A DNA stretch of 64,000 nt from Anaerolineae bacterium (GTDB lineage: Bacteria; Chloroflexota; Anaerolineae; Aggregatilineales; Phototrophicaceae), in NCBI GenBank assembly GCA_030950085.1, contig JAUZRW010000011.1, positions 1 through 64,000 on the forward strand. Reading direction: 5' to 3'. The notes under the pieces are model-generated. The model was given only the letters and a program-made list of their open reading frames with translations. It ran no database searches and had not been told where the DNA came from. Each line of letters begins with the position of its first letter. Positions within the stretch are counted from its first letter, which is position 1. Positions 17,035-26,536 of the stretch are shown here, in pieces. Position numbers and translations under genes: made by a program.

Positions 17035-20028
17035 ATGGCATTGAATTTTCAGCAAGTCATTTTGAAATTGCATGATTATTGGGCAGATTATGGCTGCGTC
17101 ATCTGGGAGCCATATAACGTACAAGTCGGTGCAGGGACAGCGAATCCGGCAACGACGATGCGTGTTTTAGGACCCGAACCGTGGCGCATCGCTTATGTTG
17201 AACCGAGTGTGCGCCCTGATGATGGTCGCTATGGTGAAAACCCTAATCGGATGCAGCGATTCTATCAATATCAAGTCATCCTAAAGCCCGACCCCGGTAA
17301 TCCACAAGAAATCTACCTCAAATCACTAGAGGCGCTGGGCATTAATCCGCGTGAACATGATATTCGCTTTGTGGAAGACAACTGGGAAAGTCCTGCTTTA
17401 GGTGCATGGGGACTCGGTTGGGAAGTGTGGCTTGATGGTCAAGAAATTACACAATTCACGTATTTTCAGCAAGCCGCCGGACAAACTGTAGACCCGATAG
17501 CTGTCGAAATCACCTATGGTATCGAGCGCATCGTCTTAGCTCTGCAAGATAAAGATAGCGTATGGGATATTGAGTGGTTGGGTGATGTCACTTACCGCGA
17601 TATGATTTTCAATGAAGAGGTCGAACATTCACGCTATTACTTTGATGTCGCCGATGTTGATGCGCTAAAACGTGTGTATGATACCTATGAACACGAGGTC
17701 GGACGGGCGCTAGAAGGCGATGCGACGATTAGCGCCTATGATTATGTGCTGAAATGCAGTCACCTATTCAATGTCTTGGATACACGCGGCGCAATCGGTG
17801 TCACAGAACGCGCTAAATTTTTCCGTCGAATGCGTGATATGACGCGCAGTGTAGCACAATCCTACTTAGAAAAACGCGAAGCATTGGGCTATCCCTTCAT
17901 GAAAATGATGGACAAATGGGGTGCGCCACTGCCACAATTTAAGCCGCAAATTCCCAAAGCACCAGAAGCCGAAGCGGATTTTCTCTTTGAAATTGGTGTT
18001 GAAGAATTACCGGCATCGGATGTCGATGAGGCATTGCGTCAACTGAAAATACTTGTGCCGCAGATGTTTGAAGATTTGCGCCTGACAGTGAGTCGCTTAC
18101 ATCTGTTTGCGACACCGCGCCGCTTGGTCGTTCATGCCGAAAAAGTCATGCCGCGCCAGACAGATGAAGAATTTGTTGCCAAAGGTCCCCCAGCACGAGT
18201 CGCCTTTGATGCTGATGGCAATCCCACGAAGGCAGCTATCGGATTTGCCAAGCGCAATGGTATTGATGTTAGTGAACTCAAGCGCGAAACAATTGACGGC
18301 GGCGAATATGTCACGGCGATAGTTCACAATATCGGGCAGTCCGCGACTCAAGTTTTACAAGCCGCATTACCGAAATTACTAGCAAACATCAAGTTCAAGA
18401 AAACCATGCGCTGGAATAGTGATGGCATTGCTTTCTCGCGCCCGTTACGCTGGTTGGTGGCGCTCTATGGCGATATTGTGATTCCCTTCCAATATGCAGG
18501 CGTGATTGCTGGCAATATCACTCGTGGCTTGCGTCCCTATGGTTCACCCGAAATAACAGCCGAAGACCCCGATAACTATATTAGTGCGATGGCAGAACAG
18601 AATATCTTCCTCAATCGTGATGAACGCCGCGAAACGATTCTCGGTCAAATTACAGGTTTGGCAGAAAAAGTCGGCGGCACGATTCCCGATGACTCTGATT
18701 TACTGGATGAAGTCACGAATTTGATTGAAGCACCGATGGCTTTTATGGGCAATTTTGATGAGAAGTATCTGCAACTGCCGCGTGATGTACTGATTACCGT
18801 CATGAAAAAACATCAACGTTACTTCCCTGTTTTAGATGATGCTGGCAATTTGATGGCGCACTTTATCGGAGTCCGCAATGGCGATATGGAACATCTCGAC
18901 AAAGTGATTAAAGGCAATGAACACGTTATTTGGGCGCGATTCTCGGATGCCGACTATTTCTATCGTCAAGATATCAAAAAGCCGCTTGACCAATATCTGC
19001 CGCGTCTCGATACGCTCATTTTCCATGACAAACTCGGCAGTATGCTAGAGAAGAATAATCGAGTTGCCGGACTGGTTGCTGATATCGGCGAAAAACTGGG
19101 CATGACTAGCGATGATATTGCTATCGCCAAAGAAGCCGCCGCTATCGCCAAAGCTGACCTTGCGACGCAGATGGTGGTTGAAATGACCTCTTTACAGGGT
19201 GCTATGGGGCGTGAATATGCTCTCAAACAAGGGAAAAGTGAGGCTGTTGCCAACGCTATTTTTGAACATTGGCAACCGCGTAGTGCCAACGATAGTATCC
19301 CTAACAGTCAAGCTGGAATCATTTTGGCTGTAACTGATAAGTTGGATAGTTTGGTGGGCTTGTTCGCGGCAGGTCTCGCGCCTAAAAGCACCTCAGACCC
19401 CTTTGGATTACGACGGGCAGCATTAGGCATTGTGCAAATTTTGGTGGGGGCAAAAATTGAAGTCAATGTCCGCGACCTTGTCAGACAGGTGACAAAAGCA
19501 CAGGCGATTCAACTCGATAGAAATACATTCGACCAATTGATGGACTTCATTAAAGGGCGTTTGGATGTGTGGCTAGATGAAAGAAGCACTGCGCCGCGTG
19601 ATGTGATTAATGCCGTCTTAGCCGAACAATCTCATAATCCCTATCGCGCTCATCAAGGGATTGAACAATTACAACAATGGGTGAATAAAGACAATTGGGA
19701 AACCATTCTCGATAACTTTGCCCGTTGCGTGCGGATTTCTCGTGGCGAAAAGATGACCTATACAGTCAATCCTGATTTGTTTGAAGATGAAAAGGAAAAA
19801 ACATTGTATGAGGCGCTTCAAGATGCTCAAAGCAAAATCAATGCTGGTAATGTCGATGCTTTCTTGACCGCCTTTGAACCCGTTGTACCCGTGATTTTCG
19901 ATTACTTTGAAACGGTGATGGTCAATGCTGAGGATGAGAAAATCCGCCAGAATAGACTCGGTATGATGCAGGCGATTAGTCATTTGCAAAAAGGGCGAGC
20001 GAACTTAAGCGAATTGACCGACTTCTAA
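17035..20028 (+). CDS. glyQS: Glycyl-tRNA synthetase, alpha and beta chains fused
   Basis: This 997-residue enzyme charges tRNA-Gly. Residues 1 to about 290 are the class II catalytic alpha chain ([57 protein letters not shown]). After a Pro-rich linker near 300-320 ([20 protein letters not shown]) comes the beta chain ([45 protein letters not shown]-like and anticodon-binding regions). Most bacteria with this type have separate glyQ and glyS genes; fusion is known in Chlamydia and a few other lineages. The ATG follows AGGAA. It is flanked by repeats and appears monocistronic. Confidence 0.95.
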   Translation: MALNFQQVILKLHDYWADYGCVIWEPYNVQVGAGTANPATTMRVLGPEPWRIAYVEPSVRPDDGRYGENPNRMQRFYQYQVILKPDPGNPQEIYLKSLEALGINPREHDIRFVEDNWESPALGAWGLGWEVWLDGQEITQFTYFQQAAGQTVDPIAVEITYGIERIVLALQDKDSVWDIEWLGDVTYRDMIFNEEVEHSRYYFDVADVDALKRVYDTYEHEVGRALEGDATISAYDYVLKCSHLFNVLDTRGAIGVTERAKFFRRMRDMTRSVAQSYLEKREALGYPFMKMMDKWGAPLPQFKPQIPKAPEAEADFLFEIGVEELPASDVDEALRQLKILVPQMFEDLRLTVSRLHLFATPRRLVVHAEKVMPRQTDEEFVAKGPPARVAFDADGNPTKAAIGFAKRNGIDVSELKRETIDGGEYVTAIVHNIGQSATQVLQAALPKLLANIKFKKTMRWNSDGIAFSRPLRWLVALYGDIVIPFQYAGVIAGNITRGLRPYGSPEITAEDPDNYISAMAEQNIFLNRDERRETILGQITGLAEKVGGTIPDDSDLLDEVTNLIEAPMAFMGNFDEKYLQLPRDVLITVMKKHQRYFPVLDDAGNLMAHFIGVRNGDMEHLDKVIKGNEHVIWARFSDADYFYRQDIKKPLDQYLPRLDTLIFHDKLGSMLEKNNRVAGLVADIGEKLGMTSDDIAIAKEAAAIAKADLATQMVVEMTSLQGAMGREYALKQGKSEAVANAIFEHWQPRSANDSIPNSQAGIILAVTDKLDSLVGLFAAGLAPKSTSDPFGLRRAALGIVQILVGAKIEVNVRDLVRQVTKAQAIQLDRNTFDQLMDFIKGRLDVWLDERSTAPRDVINAVLAEQSHNPYRAHQGIEQLQQWVNKDNWETILDNFARCVRISRGEKMTYTVNPDLFEDEKEKTLYEALQDAQSKINAGNVDAFLTAFEPVVPVIFDYFETVMVNAEDEKIRQNRLGMMQAISHLQKGRANLSELTDF

Positions 20029-20078
20029 CGCTACAATGTCCATTCATTAACTCATCTTATGCAACACGTATCTTGTGT

Positions 20079-20105
20079 GTAAGGGCGTACCGGCGTGTGC
20101 GCCCG
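20079..20105. repeat. GTAGGGGCG-family palindrome
   Basis: GTAAGGGCGTACC...GTGTGCGCCCG, 50 bases after the glycyl-tRNA synthetase stop. Confidence 0.65.
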
Positions 20106-20230
20106 TTTCGATTGCGGTGAGATGACACACCGGTCATCCCGTAATTGACCGCAACAGACGACATCTCCATTCCCCCCTAAACCCAAACATATTTTCTATG
20201 AAAGATTAGAATAAGATTAGTTTTGCTGGT

Positions 20231-20248
20231 ATCCGAAACGTTTCGGAT
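20231..20248. promoter_or_regulatory. LacI-family operator 1
   Basis: ATCCGAAACGTTTCGGAT is a perfect 18-base palindrome with the CG centre and AAACGTTT core bound by many LacI/CcpA-type regulators. It lies 64 bases before the lacI-type gene. Confidence 0.8.
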
Positions 20249-20264
20249 ATATACTGGATGATAT

Positions 20265-20276
20265 CAAAACGTTTTG
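20265..20276. promoter_or_regulatory. LacI-family operator 2
   Basis: CAAAACGTTTTG is a second perfect palindrome. Its centre is 31 bases (three helical turns) from operator 1, so two dimers would sit on the same face. This suggests autoregulation. Confidence 0.7.
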
Positions 20277-20311
20277 GATTGATATTGTTCTAAATAGAGA
20301 TATTTTATAAT

Positions 20312-21334
20312 ATGCCTGTCACATTAAAAGATATTGCAGCGAAATCTGGTTTTTCTGTTACGACTGTCTCGCGTGCCTTGGCAGGTTATAACGACGTGAG
20401 CCAAAATACGCGCAGTCAAATCCTCGCTATTGCAGATGAACTAGGTTATCAACCGAACCAAGTTGCGCGACAACTCCAAAAACAGAGTACCAATACAGTC
20501 GGTCTCATTATGCCTGCCCGTCAGGATTTTCATGATGACTTCTTCAGTGTGCTATTCAAAGGCATTATTTACACCGCCGCACAACACAATTTTGATGTTT
20601 TGATTAGTACAACACAACACGGCGAAGCAGAGATGGAAGCCTATCGGCGCTTTGCAGGTGGCAATCGTGTCGATGGCTTGATTGTTGCTCGTACTTATCG
20701 TGATGACCCACGAATTGAATATCTCAAATCAATTAAGCATCCCTTTGTCGTTGCCGGACGCTCTGCTCTCGGTCATGGCTCTGATTTTGCCTATATTGAC
20801 TATGATAGCCAGACGGGTATTGAACAGTTAGTTGAGCATTTTGTAGCCTATGGACATCGAAATATTGGCATTATCTTACCCGATGAGGCACTAGCATTCT
20901 CTGAATATCGCTTTGCGGGTTATCAAGGGGGTCTCAAAAAAGCAGGGATTCTATTCCGCGAAAGTTTTGTCGAATATGGGGATATGACCTACGCAGGTGG
21001 CGTAAGGACTGCACAGACTTTGCTTAATCGCAATCCTGAACTGACGGCTATCATCGGTTGTAATGATTTGATGGCTTTAGGCGCAATGGCAGCTGTCCAA
21101 AATTGTGGCTTACAAGTCGGACAAGATATTGCTGTCGGCGGCTTTGACGGTATTCCGGCTGCTGAACGTGCCACGCCCCCCCTGACAACGGTTAGCCAAC
21201 CCATCTACGAACTCGGTGAAATGCTGACCGACTTACTCATCCAACTCATTGCGGATTCACCCACTGATACCGTGCAACGCCTACTCCAACCGGAACTGAT
21301 TGTGCGTGCGTCTAGTGGTCAACCAAGACGTTAA
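20312..21334 (+). CDS. LacI-family transcriptional regulator
   Basis: The 340-residue repressor has the LacI helix-turn-helix at its start (TLKDIAAKSGFSVTTVSRALAGYNDVS), the hinge helix (ANQVARQLQKQ-like, NQVARQLQKQSTNTVGLIMP) and a periplasmic-binding-protein-like effector domain (FDGIPAAERATPPLTTVSQP near 275). It is first in a sugar ABC transporter operon, so the effector is probably the transported sugar or a derivative. Two palindromic operators lie just upstream. TATAAT directly abuts the ATG and is probably not the promoter. Confidence 0.93.
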   Translation: MPVTLKDIAAKSGFSVTTVSRALAGYNDVSQNTRSQILAIADELGYQPNQVARQLQKQSTNTVGLIMPARQDFHDDFFSVLFKGIIYTAAQHNFDVLISTTQHGEAEMEAYRRFAGGNRVDGLIVARTYRDDPRIEYLKSIKHPFVVAGRSALGHGSDFAYIDYDSQTGIEQLVEHFVAYGHRNIGIILPDEALAFSEYRFAGYQGGLKKAGILFRESFVEYGDMTYAGGVRTAQTLLNRNPELTAIIGCNDLMALGAMAAVQNCGLQVGQDIAVGGFDGIPAAERATPPLTTVSQPIYELGEMLTDLLIQLIADSPTDTVQRLLQPELIVRASSGQPRR

Positions 21335-21426
21335 ATGAGAGCGAAAGGAGCTTGCCGCCCGAACGACAACTTTTACTATCTGACAGATTCTATAGTGTAT
21401 TCAGCCAATTACAGGAGTATCGAAGC

Positions 21427-22773
21427 ATGAAGAAATTTTTAACCATCCTTGTTCTATCTATCTTTTTAGGTGTGATAGTCATCCTACCGACTGTCGCACA
21501 AGATTCGGTTATCGTTGAATTTTGGACGACAGATAACGAAGAATCACGTGTCGATGCTTATGAAGCTGTCGCTGCTAGTTTTATGGCAGAGAATCCGGGC
21601 ATCGAAGTCCGCATCGTCCCGATTGATGAAGGTACAATTTCACAACGAGTCGCAACTGCCGTTGGTGCGAACCGCCTTCCGGACATTATCCGTATGGGTA
21701 TTGAACGGGTTGCGGCTTTCTCTGCTGATGGGTTGCTTGACCAAGATGCGGCGACGGCTGTTATCCAGAGCATCGGCGAAGATGATTTTCGTGATGGTCC
21801 TTTAGCGATGGTCACAGACCCCACAAGCGGCATGTATGCTGCTGTGCCATATGATGGTTGGATACAAGCTATCTGGTATCGTACAGATATTTATGAATCA
21901 CTCGGACTCGAAGCCCCCACCACATGGGATGCCATTCTTGCCGCCTGTGAAGCATTACCCGGCAACATGGACTTACTCTACGGTCTGACACTCGGCACTG
22001 ACCCCGGCCAAAATTACGGACAGCAAATCTTTGAACAAGTGGCTATCTCCAATGATGCGTGGCCCTTTGATGCCGATGGCAATGTCAGTTTTGATACACC
22101 GGAAATGATTGCCGCCCTTGACTTCTACACCAGCTTACAAAGTTGTTCGCAGCCCGGTCCGCAATATTGGCGTGGTGCGCGTGAGGCATACGAATATGGT
22201 ACAGCAGGCATGTTGTTCTACTCGACCTATATCATGGATGACCTCGTAGACGGCTCTGGCTTAGAAGATGGTGGTAGTGTTGAACTTGTTACAGAAGACC
22301 TTGCAGCAGTGACCAGCTTTGCTTCAACAATGGAAGGACCCAACGGTGCGGCAACGTATGGACAACTCGTAACATTAGGAATTACCCGCGATGCCGACCC
22401 CGAAGCACAAGCAGTTGTCGAATATTTCCTCACAGCAGGCTATCAAGATATCTTAGCCTTAGCCCCATTCGGCAAAGTTCCGGTACTGGAAAGTGCTGTT
22501 GAAGGTTGGTCAACGAGCAGTGACTACTTCGCTAATTACAGTGATGAAACACTCGCCCAAATTGCAGGTGGTTTTGACTCGATGCAACGTTGGCTTTTCC
22601 GCCCAGACTATGGCGCAACCCAACGTGCCGTCATCGGTGACATTGAAGGTCGCTTGCTTATCCCGACTGTTCTCAGCAATATCGCCATTGAAGGAATTAT
22701 GACACCGGAAACAGGCGCTCAGTTCCTCCAAGAAGAAGTCGAGAAATTGCTGGCAGACCGTTCTGCTGAATAA
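21427..22773 (+). CDS. ABC transporter extracellular sugar-binding protein
   Basis: The 448-residue protein starts with a signal peptide (MKKFLTILVLSIFLGVIVIL, cleavage near VAQ-DS) and has the fold of family 1 solute-binding proteins: VIVEFWTTDNEESRVDAYEAVAASF at the N-terminus, DIIRMGIERVAAF, YAAVPYDGWIQAIWYRTDIY and LGLEAPTTWDAILAAC. No lipobox Cys is visible. The ATG follows AGGAG by ten bases. It binds an oligosaccharide or glycoside outside the membrane and delivers it to the two permeases 400 bases downstream. Confidence 0.92.
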   Translation: MKKFLTILVLSIFLGVIVILPTVAQDSVIVEFWTTDNEESRVDAYEAVAASFMAENPGIEVRIVPIDEGTISQRVATAVGANRLPDIIRMGIERVAAFSADGLLDQDAATAVIQSIGEDDFRDGPLAMVTDPTSGMYAAVPYDGWIQAIWYRTDIYESLGLEAPTTWDAILAACEALPGNMDLLYGLTLGTDPGQNYGQQIFEQVAISNDAWPFDADGNVSFDTPEMIAALDFYTSLQSCSQPGPQYWRGAREAYEYGTAGMLFYSTYIMDDLVDGSGLEDGGSVELVTEDLAAVTSFASTMEGPNGAATYGQLVTLGITRDADPEAQAVVEYFLTAGYQDILALAPFGKVPVLESAVEGWSTSSDYFANYSDETLAQIAGGFDSMQRWLFRPDYGATQRAVIGDIEGRLLIPTVLSNIAIEGIMTPETGAQFLQEEVEKLLADRSAE

Positions 22774-22796
22774 TATGATACGTCGATAATAGATGT

Positions 22797-22821
22797 GGTA
22801 GGGGGATATCTTCCTCCTACC
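22797..22821 (+). terminator. Hairpin after the binding-protein gene
   Basis: GGTAGG and CCTACC pair around a loop with further GGA/TCC pairing. There is no T run, so it more likely attenuates or protects the abundant binding-protein mRNA than stops transcription. Confidence 0.45.
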
Positions 22822-22883
22822 TTGCAAAATTTGAGTGCGCCATTTATTTAAAAGTAACCTTCGGTAAGTTTTTAGAATTTTGT

Positions 22884-22911
22884 CGTAAGGGCATAGCGCG
22901 CTATGCCCCTA
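22884..22911. repeat. GTAGGGGCG-family palindrome
   Basis: GTAAGGGCATAGCG and CGCTATGCCCCTAC form a nearly perfect 28-base palindrome. A close relative lies at 52926-52953 in the same flanking sequence. Confidence 0.7.
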
Positions 22912-22944
22912 CAAAACCGAGATTTTATTTTTAATTATTTACCA

Positions 22945-23098
22945 GTTCTTACTTTTGTAGAATCCGGAAAAAACTTAGAAAAAAACATGAACCGCCAAAG
23001 CGCCAAGATTTCTATTCAAAACCTTTCTTTGCGCCTTTCACCCTTTGCATCTTTGCGTTACGCATTTTCTAAGCACTTCTCGGACTCTACAGTAATAT
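22945..23098 (+). repeat. 145-bp dispersed repeat, copy A
   Basis: It reads from TGTAGAATCCGGAAAAAAC through AACCGCCAAAGCGCC to CGGACTCTAC. Copy B lies inverted at 61998-62142 with only a few differences. Confidence 0.8.
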
Positions 23099-23173
23099 AA
23101 ACCCATCTCGCCAAAATATTGAAATACACCACAACATTATGCCGACTGTTCTGCCTAGTTTCAGGAGATTCTT

Positions 23174-24130
23174 ATGGCACACGTCAAAAATGAAAATCAA
23201 ACAGGTATTTTCGGGAAAGGTATCCGCGCCCAAGAGACGCGCCTCGCATGGTTGCTGATGTCTCCGACAGCCTTAATTGTGTTCGGTCTGGTATTGTTCC
23301 CTGCCTTTTTTAGCATCTGGATTAGTTTCCATGATGTCGGCTTGGATAATCTCAACAATGTCTTCGGGGCTGAATTCACCGGATTTGACAACTACCGCGA
23401 CGTAATAGATGATTTTGCCTTCAAATGGCAAGGTTGGAATCAGTGGGGTGCTTTTGTTACAACGATTGTTTATTCCTTTACCTCAACTATTTTGACCCTC
23501 TTTTTAGGCTTAATTGCAGCACTTATCTTGAATCAGAAATTTGTCGGGCGTGGTCTTGCACGCGGTATCTTTCTTTTCCCATATGTGGCACCGGTGGTCA
23601 GTGTCGCTTTTGTCTGGCGTTGGATTCTTGACCCCGGACCAGCAGGTGTCTTGAATGATGTGCTGATGTCTACCAATGTGATTGACTTACCCAAAGCCTA
23701 TCTCGCACAGCGCGGACTGGCAATATGGATAGTCGTGCTGTTTCAAGGGTGGCGTTATTTCCCCTTTGCCATGCTGATGATTCTCGCACGGCTGCAAGCT
23801 ATTGATACCACCTTGTTTGAAGCGGTTGATGTGGACGGCGGCAATGCTTGGGATAAGTTCCGCTATGTGACTCTGCCAGATTTACGCTACGTGCTAGGGG
23901 CGATTTTTCTACTGCGCTTATTGTGGACATTCAATAAATTTGATGATATTTGGCTACTGACAGGCGGCGGCTATGGCACGAACGTCCTCCCTGTCTTGAC
24001 GTATCAGTTCAGCTTTAATAGTTCTAATTTTGGCAAGGGTGCAGCAACAGCGATGATATTGCTCGTTTTCCTCGTCGTTTTCATTGTGATTTATGTCTTA
24101 ACCGTTATGCGAAATCTGGAGGAGGATTAG
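23174..24130 (+). CDS. Sugar ABC transporter permease (MalF/UgpA type)
   Basis: The 318-residue membrane protein has about six transmembrane helices, beginning with WLLMSPTALIVFGLVLFPAF and including FVTTIVYSFTSTILTLFLGLI, and the EAA loop EAVDVDGGNAWDKFRYVTLP that contacts the ATPase. An N-terminal cytoplasmic tail of about 30 residues precedes the first helix. It ends four bases before the second permease gene. The operon has no ATPase gene, so it probably uses a shared MsmK/UgpC-type ATPase encoded elsewhere. Confidence 0.93.
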   Translation: MAHVKNENQTGIFGKGIRAQETRLAWLLMSPTALIVFGLVLFPAFFSIWISFHDVGLDNLNNVFGAEFTGFDNYRDVIDDFAFKWQGWNQWGAFVTTIVYSFTSTILTLFLGLIAALILNQKFVGRGLARGIFLFPYVAPVVSVAFVWRWILDPGPAGVLNDVLMSTNVIDLPKAYLAQRGLAIWIVVLFQGWRYFPFAMLMILARLQAIDTTLFEAVDVDGGNAWDKFRYVTLPDLRYVLGAIFLLRLLWTFNKFDDIWLLTGGGYGTNVLPVLTYQFSFNSSNFGKGAATAMILLVFLVVFIVIYVLTVMRNLEED

Positions 24131-24134
24131 ACTC

Positions 24135-25055
24135 ATGGTGAACCAAACAAATTCAGCAAGTTACGAGAAGAAATCGTTCATCGACCACCTTGCGGCATCA
24201 CTGAGCTGGCAGCGATTTTTACTAGGCGTGGGGCTATTTATGTTCCTTGCGATGATTTTGTTTCCCTTCTATTGGATGGTCAGTTCGTCGTTTAAGGCAC
24301 GTAGCGAAATCGGTGGACGCAATCCGGTTTATATTCCAAGCGAATTGCGGCTCGATGCCTACCAAGAGCTATTTAACCCCAATGTTGACCATTTTCAAGA
24401 CTTTGGAACGAATATTTTGAACAGCGTGCGCGTGGCTTTCCCGACAGCCATACTGACTGTGATTATCGCCACACTTGGCGCATACGCTGTCGCACGCTTG
24501 CGTTTTAGCGGCAAAGAGTTTCTCATTAATAGTGTCTTGATTGTCTATCTGTTTCCGGCAGTTTTGCTGATTATCCCGTTATTTGCCATGCTCTCTTCAT
24601 TGAGTGAGACGCTTGGTTTTCAGGTACAAGATAACTTGATTATTATTATCTTCACGTATCTGGCACAAACGCTGCCAGTCGCCATTTATATGCTCACCAG
24701 TTACTTCCGCACGATTCCGGCAGAAATTGAGCAAGCGGCACAGATTGATGGTTGCTCGCGCTTTGAGGTGATTTGGCGCATTACATTGCCTTTATCTGTT
24801 CCAGCACTGGTAACAGTGGGCTTATACACCTTCATGATTGCATGGAATGAGTTGCTCTATGCGCTCATCTTCTTGAACAGCCGTGATTTGTTCACGATGC
24901 CGATTAAAATCAATACGATTTTCAATGACCCAAGCAATCGCTTACACACAGTCATGGCAGCTTCAACGATTATGACGCTGCCTGTGATTATCCTCTTCCT
25001 GAGCTTTGAACGCTTTCTCGAACAGGGACTCACTTCTGGCAGTGTGAAAGGCTAG
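24135..25055 (+). CDS. Sugar ABC transporter permease (MalG/UgpE type)
   Basis: The 306-residue partner permease has six predicted helices (FMFLAMILFPFYWMVSSSF; AILTVIIATLGAYAVARL; LIVYLFPAVLLIIPLFAML) and the EAA motif EQAAQIDGCSRFEVIWRITLPLSVP. It forms the heterodimeric channel with the preceding gene product, from which it is separated by four bases, and takes substrate from the binding protein at 21427-22773. Confidence 0.93.
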   Translation: MVNQTNSASYEKKSFIDHLAASLSWQRFLLGVGLFMFLAMILFPFYWMVSSSFKARSEIGGRNPVYIPSELRLDAYQELFNPNVDHFQDFGTNILNSVRVAFPTAILTVIIATLGAYAVARLRFSGKEFLINSVLIVYLFPAVLLIIPLFAMLSSLSETLGFQVQDNLIIIIFTYLAQTLPVAIYMLTSYFRTIPAEIEQAAQIDGCSRFEVIWRITLPLSVPALVTVGLYTFMIAWNELLYALIFLNSRDLFTMPIKINTIFNDPSNRLHTVMAASTIMTLPVIILFLSFERFLEQGLTSGSVKG

Positions 25056-25089
25056 GATATTTATGAGGGCGTTATAGTGAGAATTACGT

Positions 25090-25157
25090 CGGACAGGCAG
25101 AAGCCAGTCCCTACAGGCCTGTTATGATTTGTAGGGACATAATCTATTGTGTCCGTC
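25090..25157. repeat. Two degenerate palindromes of the GTAGGG family
   Basis: CGGACAGGCAGAAGCC...GTCCCTAC (25090-25114) and GTAGGGACATAATC...TGTGTCCG (25131-25157). The first type recurs near 56634-56662. Confidence 0.5.
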
Positions 25158-25215
25158 ACACGCTATATCATGGATAGGCAAACTGTTACGAAATTACGCA
25201 CATCAACACAAAGCT

Positions 25216-25242
25216 GTAGGGGCGTACCCGCGTGTGCGCCCG
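25216..25242. repeat. GTAGGGGCG-family palindrome
   Basis: GTAGGGGCGTACCCGC...GTGCGCCCG lies just ahead of the GT4 gene. Confidence 0.7.
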
Positions 25243-25276
25243 AAAATAACTATACACGAGGGGAAACACAAGCAGC

Positions 25277-26524
25277 ATGAATATTGGATTTATCTCATTT
25301 CGACTAGCCGGAGTCGATGGTGTTAGCTTAGAAACATTCAAGCTGGCAGATGTTTTTGAAGAAATGGGGCATCAGTGTTTTTATTGTGGCGGTGAATTGG
25401 ATGAAAAAGCACAAGCCGGAATGCTCGTACCAGAAATGCACTTCACGGACTCTGTCGCACAAGAACATCACGATGAGGCTTTTAGCAATCCCAAACCTGA
25501 GCCTAAGTTCTTCCAAGAGGTTTATCACACGGCTGAGAATTTGCGACGCGCTGTAGAACAGTTCATCCGTGACTACAAGATTGATGTGCTTGTACCGCAA
25601 AATGTCCTCGCTATCCCGATGAATATTGCACTGAGTATCGGCATTGCAAATGCGATTCGCCGTACTCGCGTTAAGACTCTCGCCCATCACCATGATTTTT
25701 ATTGGGAGCGCGAACGTTTCCTTGCGAATGGTATCCAAGATATTCTCAACGAGGCTTTCCCGCCGAAACTGCAACCTGTCGTTCATATGGTTATCAACAA
25801 AGCGATGCAGCAACGACTGAATGCCTTTCGTGGCATTGAGGCTCTATATTTGCCGAATGTCTTTGATTTCGAGAATCCGCCCCCTGCACCCGATGATTAT
25901 ACCAAGACCTTCCGCAGCGAAATCGGTCTCAGTGACGATGATTTGATTATTTTGCAACCGACGCGCATTGTGCGCCGCAAAGGAATCGAACACGCCATCG
26001 AGTTAATGCGAAAACTCAATGATGAGCGTCTCGTTTTTGTGATTACAGGCTATGAAGGCGATGAAAAGGGGGGCTATGGTACAGGGCTGCGCGAACAAGC
26101 TGACCGTGCTGGCATCCGCTACAAATTTATTGGCGACTATGTGGGGTCAGAGCGCGGCGAAATCAACGGGCATAAAGTCTATGAATTGTGGGATATTTAC
26201 CCACACGCGCACTTAATTACGTATCCGAGTATCTACGAAGGCTTCGGCAATGCTCTCATTGAAACGCTGTATTTCCGCAAGCCACTGGTCGTTAATACCT
26301 ATCCCATGTATCTGACAGATATTAAGCCCACAGGTGTCAAAGCGGTTGAATTTAGCTATGATATTACGGATGAGGTTGTGGCAAAAACGCGGCAATTGAT
26401 AGATGATGCTAGTCTGCGCGATGACATGACCGAACATAATTATCAAGTGGGCTTGGAACACTTTTCGTATAAGATACTGCGAAAGGTTTTACAGCACGCC
26501 TTACAGAAATTGGATTCACGATAG
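25277..26524 (+). CDS. GT4 glycosyltransferase of the sugar operon
   Basis: The 415-residue enzyme starts NIGFISFRLAGVDGVSLET, the pattern of GT4 enzymes that act on small soluble acceptors. It has the GT-B C-terminal donor site (QPTRIVRRKGIEHAIEL, PSIYEGFGNALIETL with the E-x7-E motif EGFGNALIE). It ends 12 bases before a GH13_18 sugar phosphorylase and follows the ABC permeases, so donor and acceptor probably belong to the same glycoside pathway. Mannosylglucosylglycerate-type synthases have a similar N-terminus and gene context, but the substrate is inferred, not shown. Confidence 0.8.
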   Translation: MNIGFISFRLAGVDGVSLETFKLADVFEEMGHQCFYCGGELDEKAQAGMLVPEMHFTDSVAQEHHDEAFSNPKPEPKFFQEVYHTAENLRRAVEQFIRDYKIDVLVPQNVLAIPMNIALSIGIANAIRRTRVKTLAHHHDFYWERERFLANGIQDILNEAFPPKLQPVVHMVINKAMQQRLNAFRGIEALYLPNVFDFENPPPAPDDYTKTFRSEIGLSDDDLIILQPTRIVRRKGIEHAIELMRKLNDERLVFVITGYEGDEKGGYGTGLREQADRAGIRYKFIGDYVGSERGEINGHKVYELWDIYPHAHLITYPSIYEGFGNALIETLYFRKPLVVNTYPMYLTDIKPTGVKAVEFSYDITDEVVAKTRQLIDDASLRDDMTEHNYQVGLEHFSYKILRKVLQHALQKLDSR

Positions 26525-26536
26525 GGGCAATCGACA

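Larger units (their letters stand above)
22774..23173. other. Repeat-filled gap inside the transporter operon
   Basis: No gene is seen. In order: a hairpin (22797-22821), a unit beginning AAAAGTAACCTTCGGTAAG (22850) with a GTAAGGGCA palindrome, and a copy (22945-23098) of a 145-base repeat also found inverted at 61998-62142. TTTCAGGAG before the permease gene is its ribosome-binding site. Confidence 0.6.

Noticed and set aside
20279-20311. TTGATA and TATAAT as the promoter of the lacI-type gene
   Set aside because: The spacing is 21 bases and TATAAT touches the start codon, leaving no leader; an upstream promoter among the operators is more likely.
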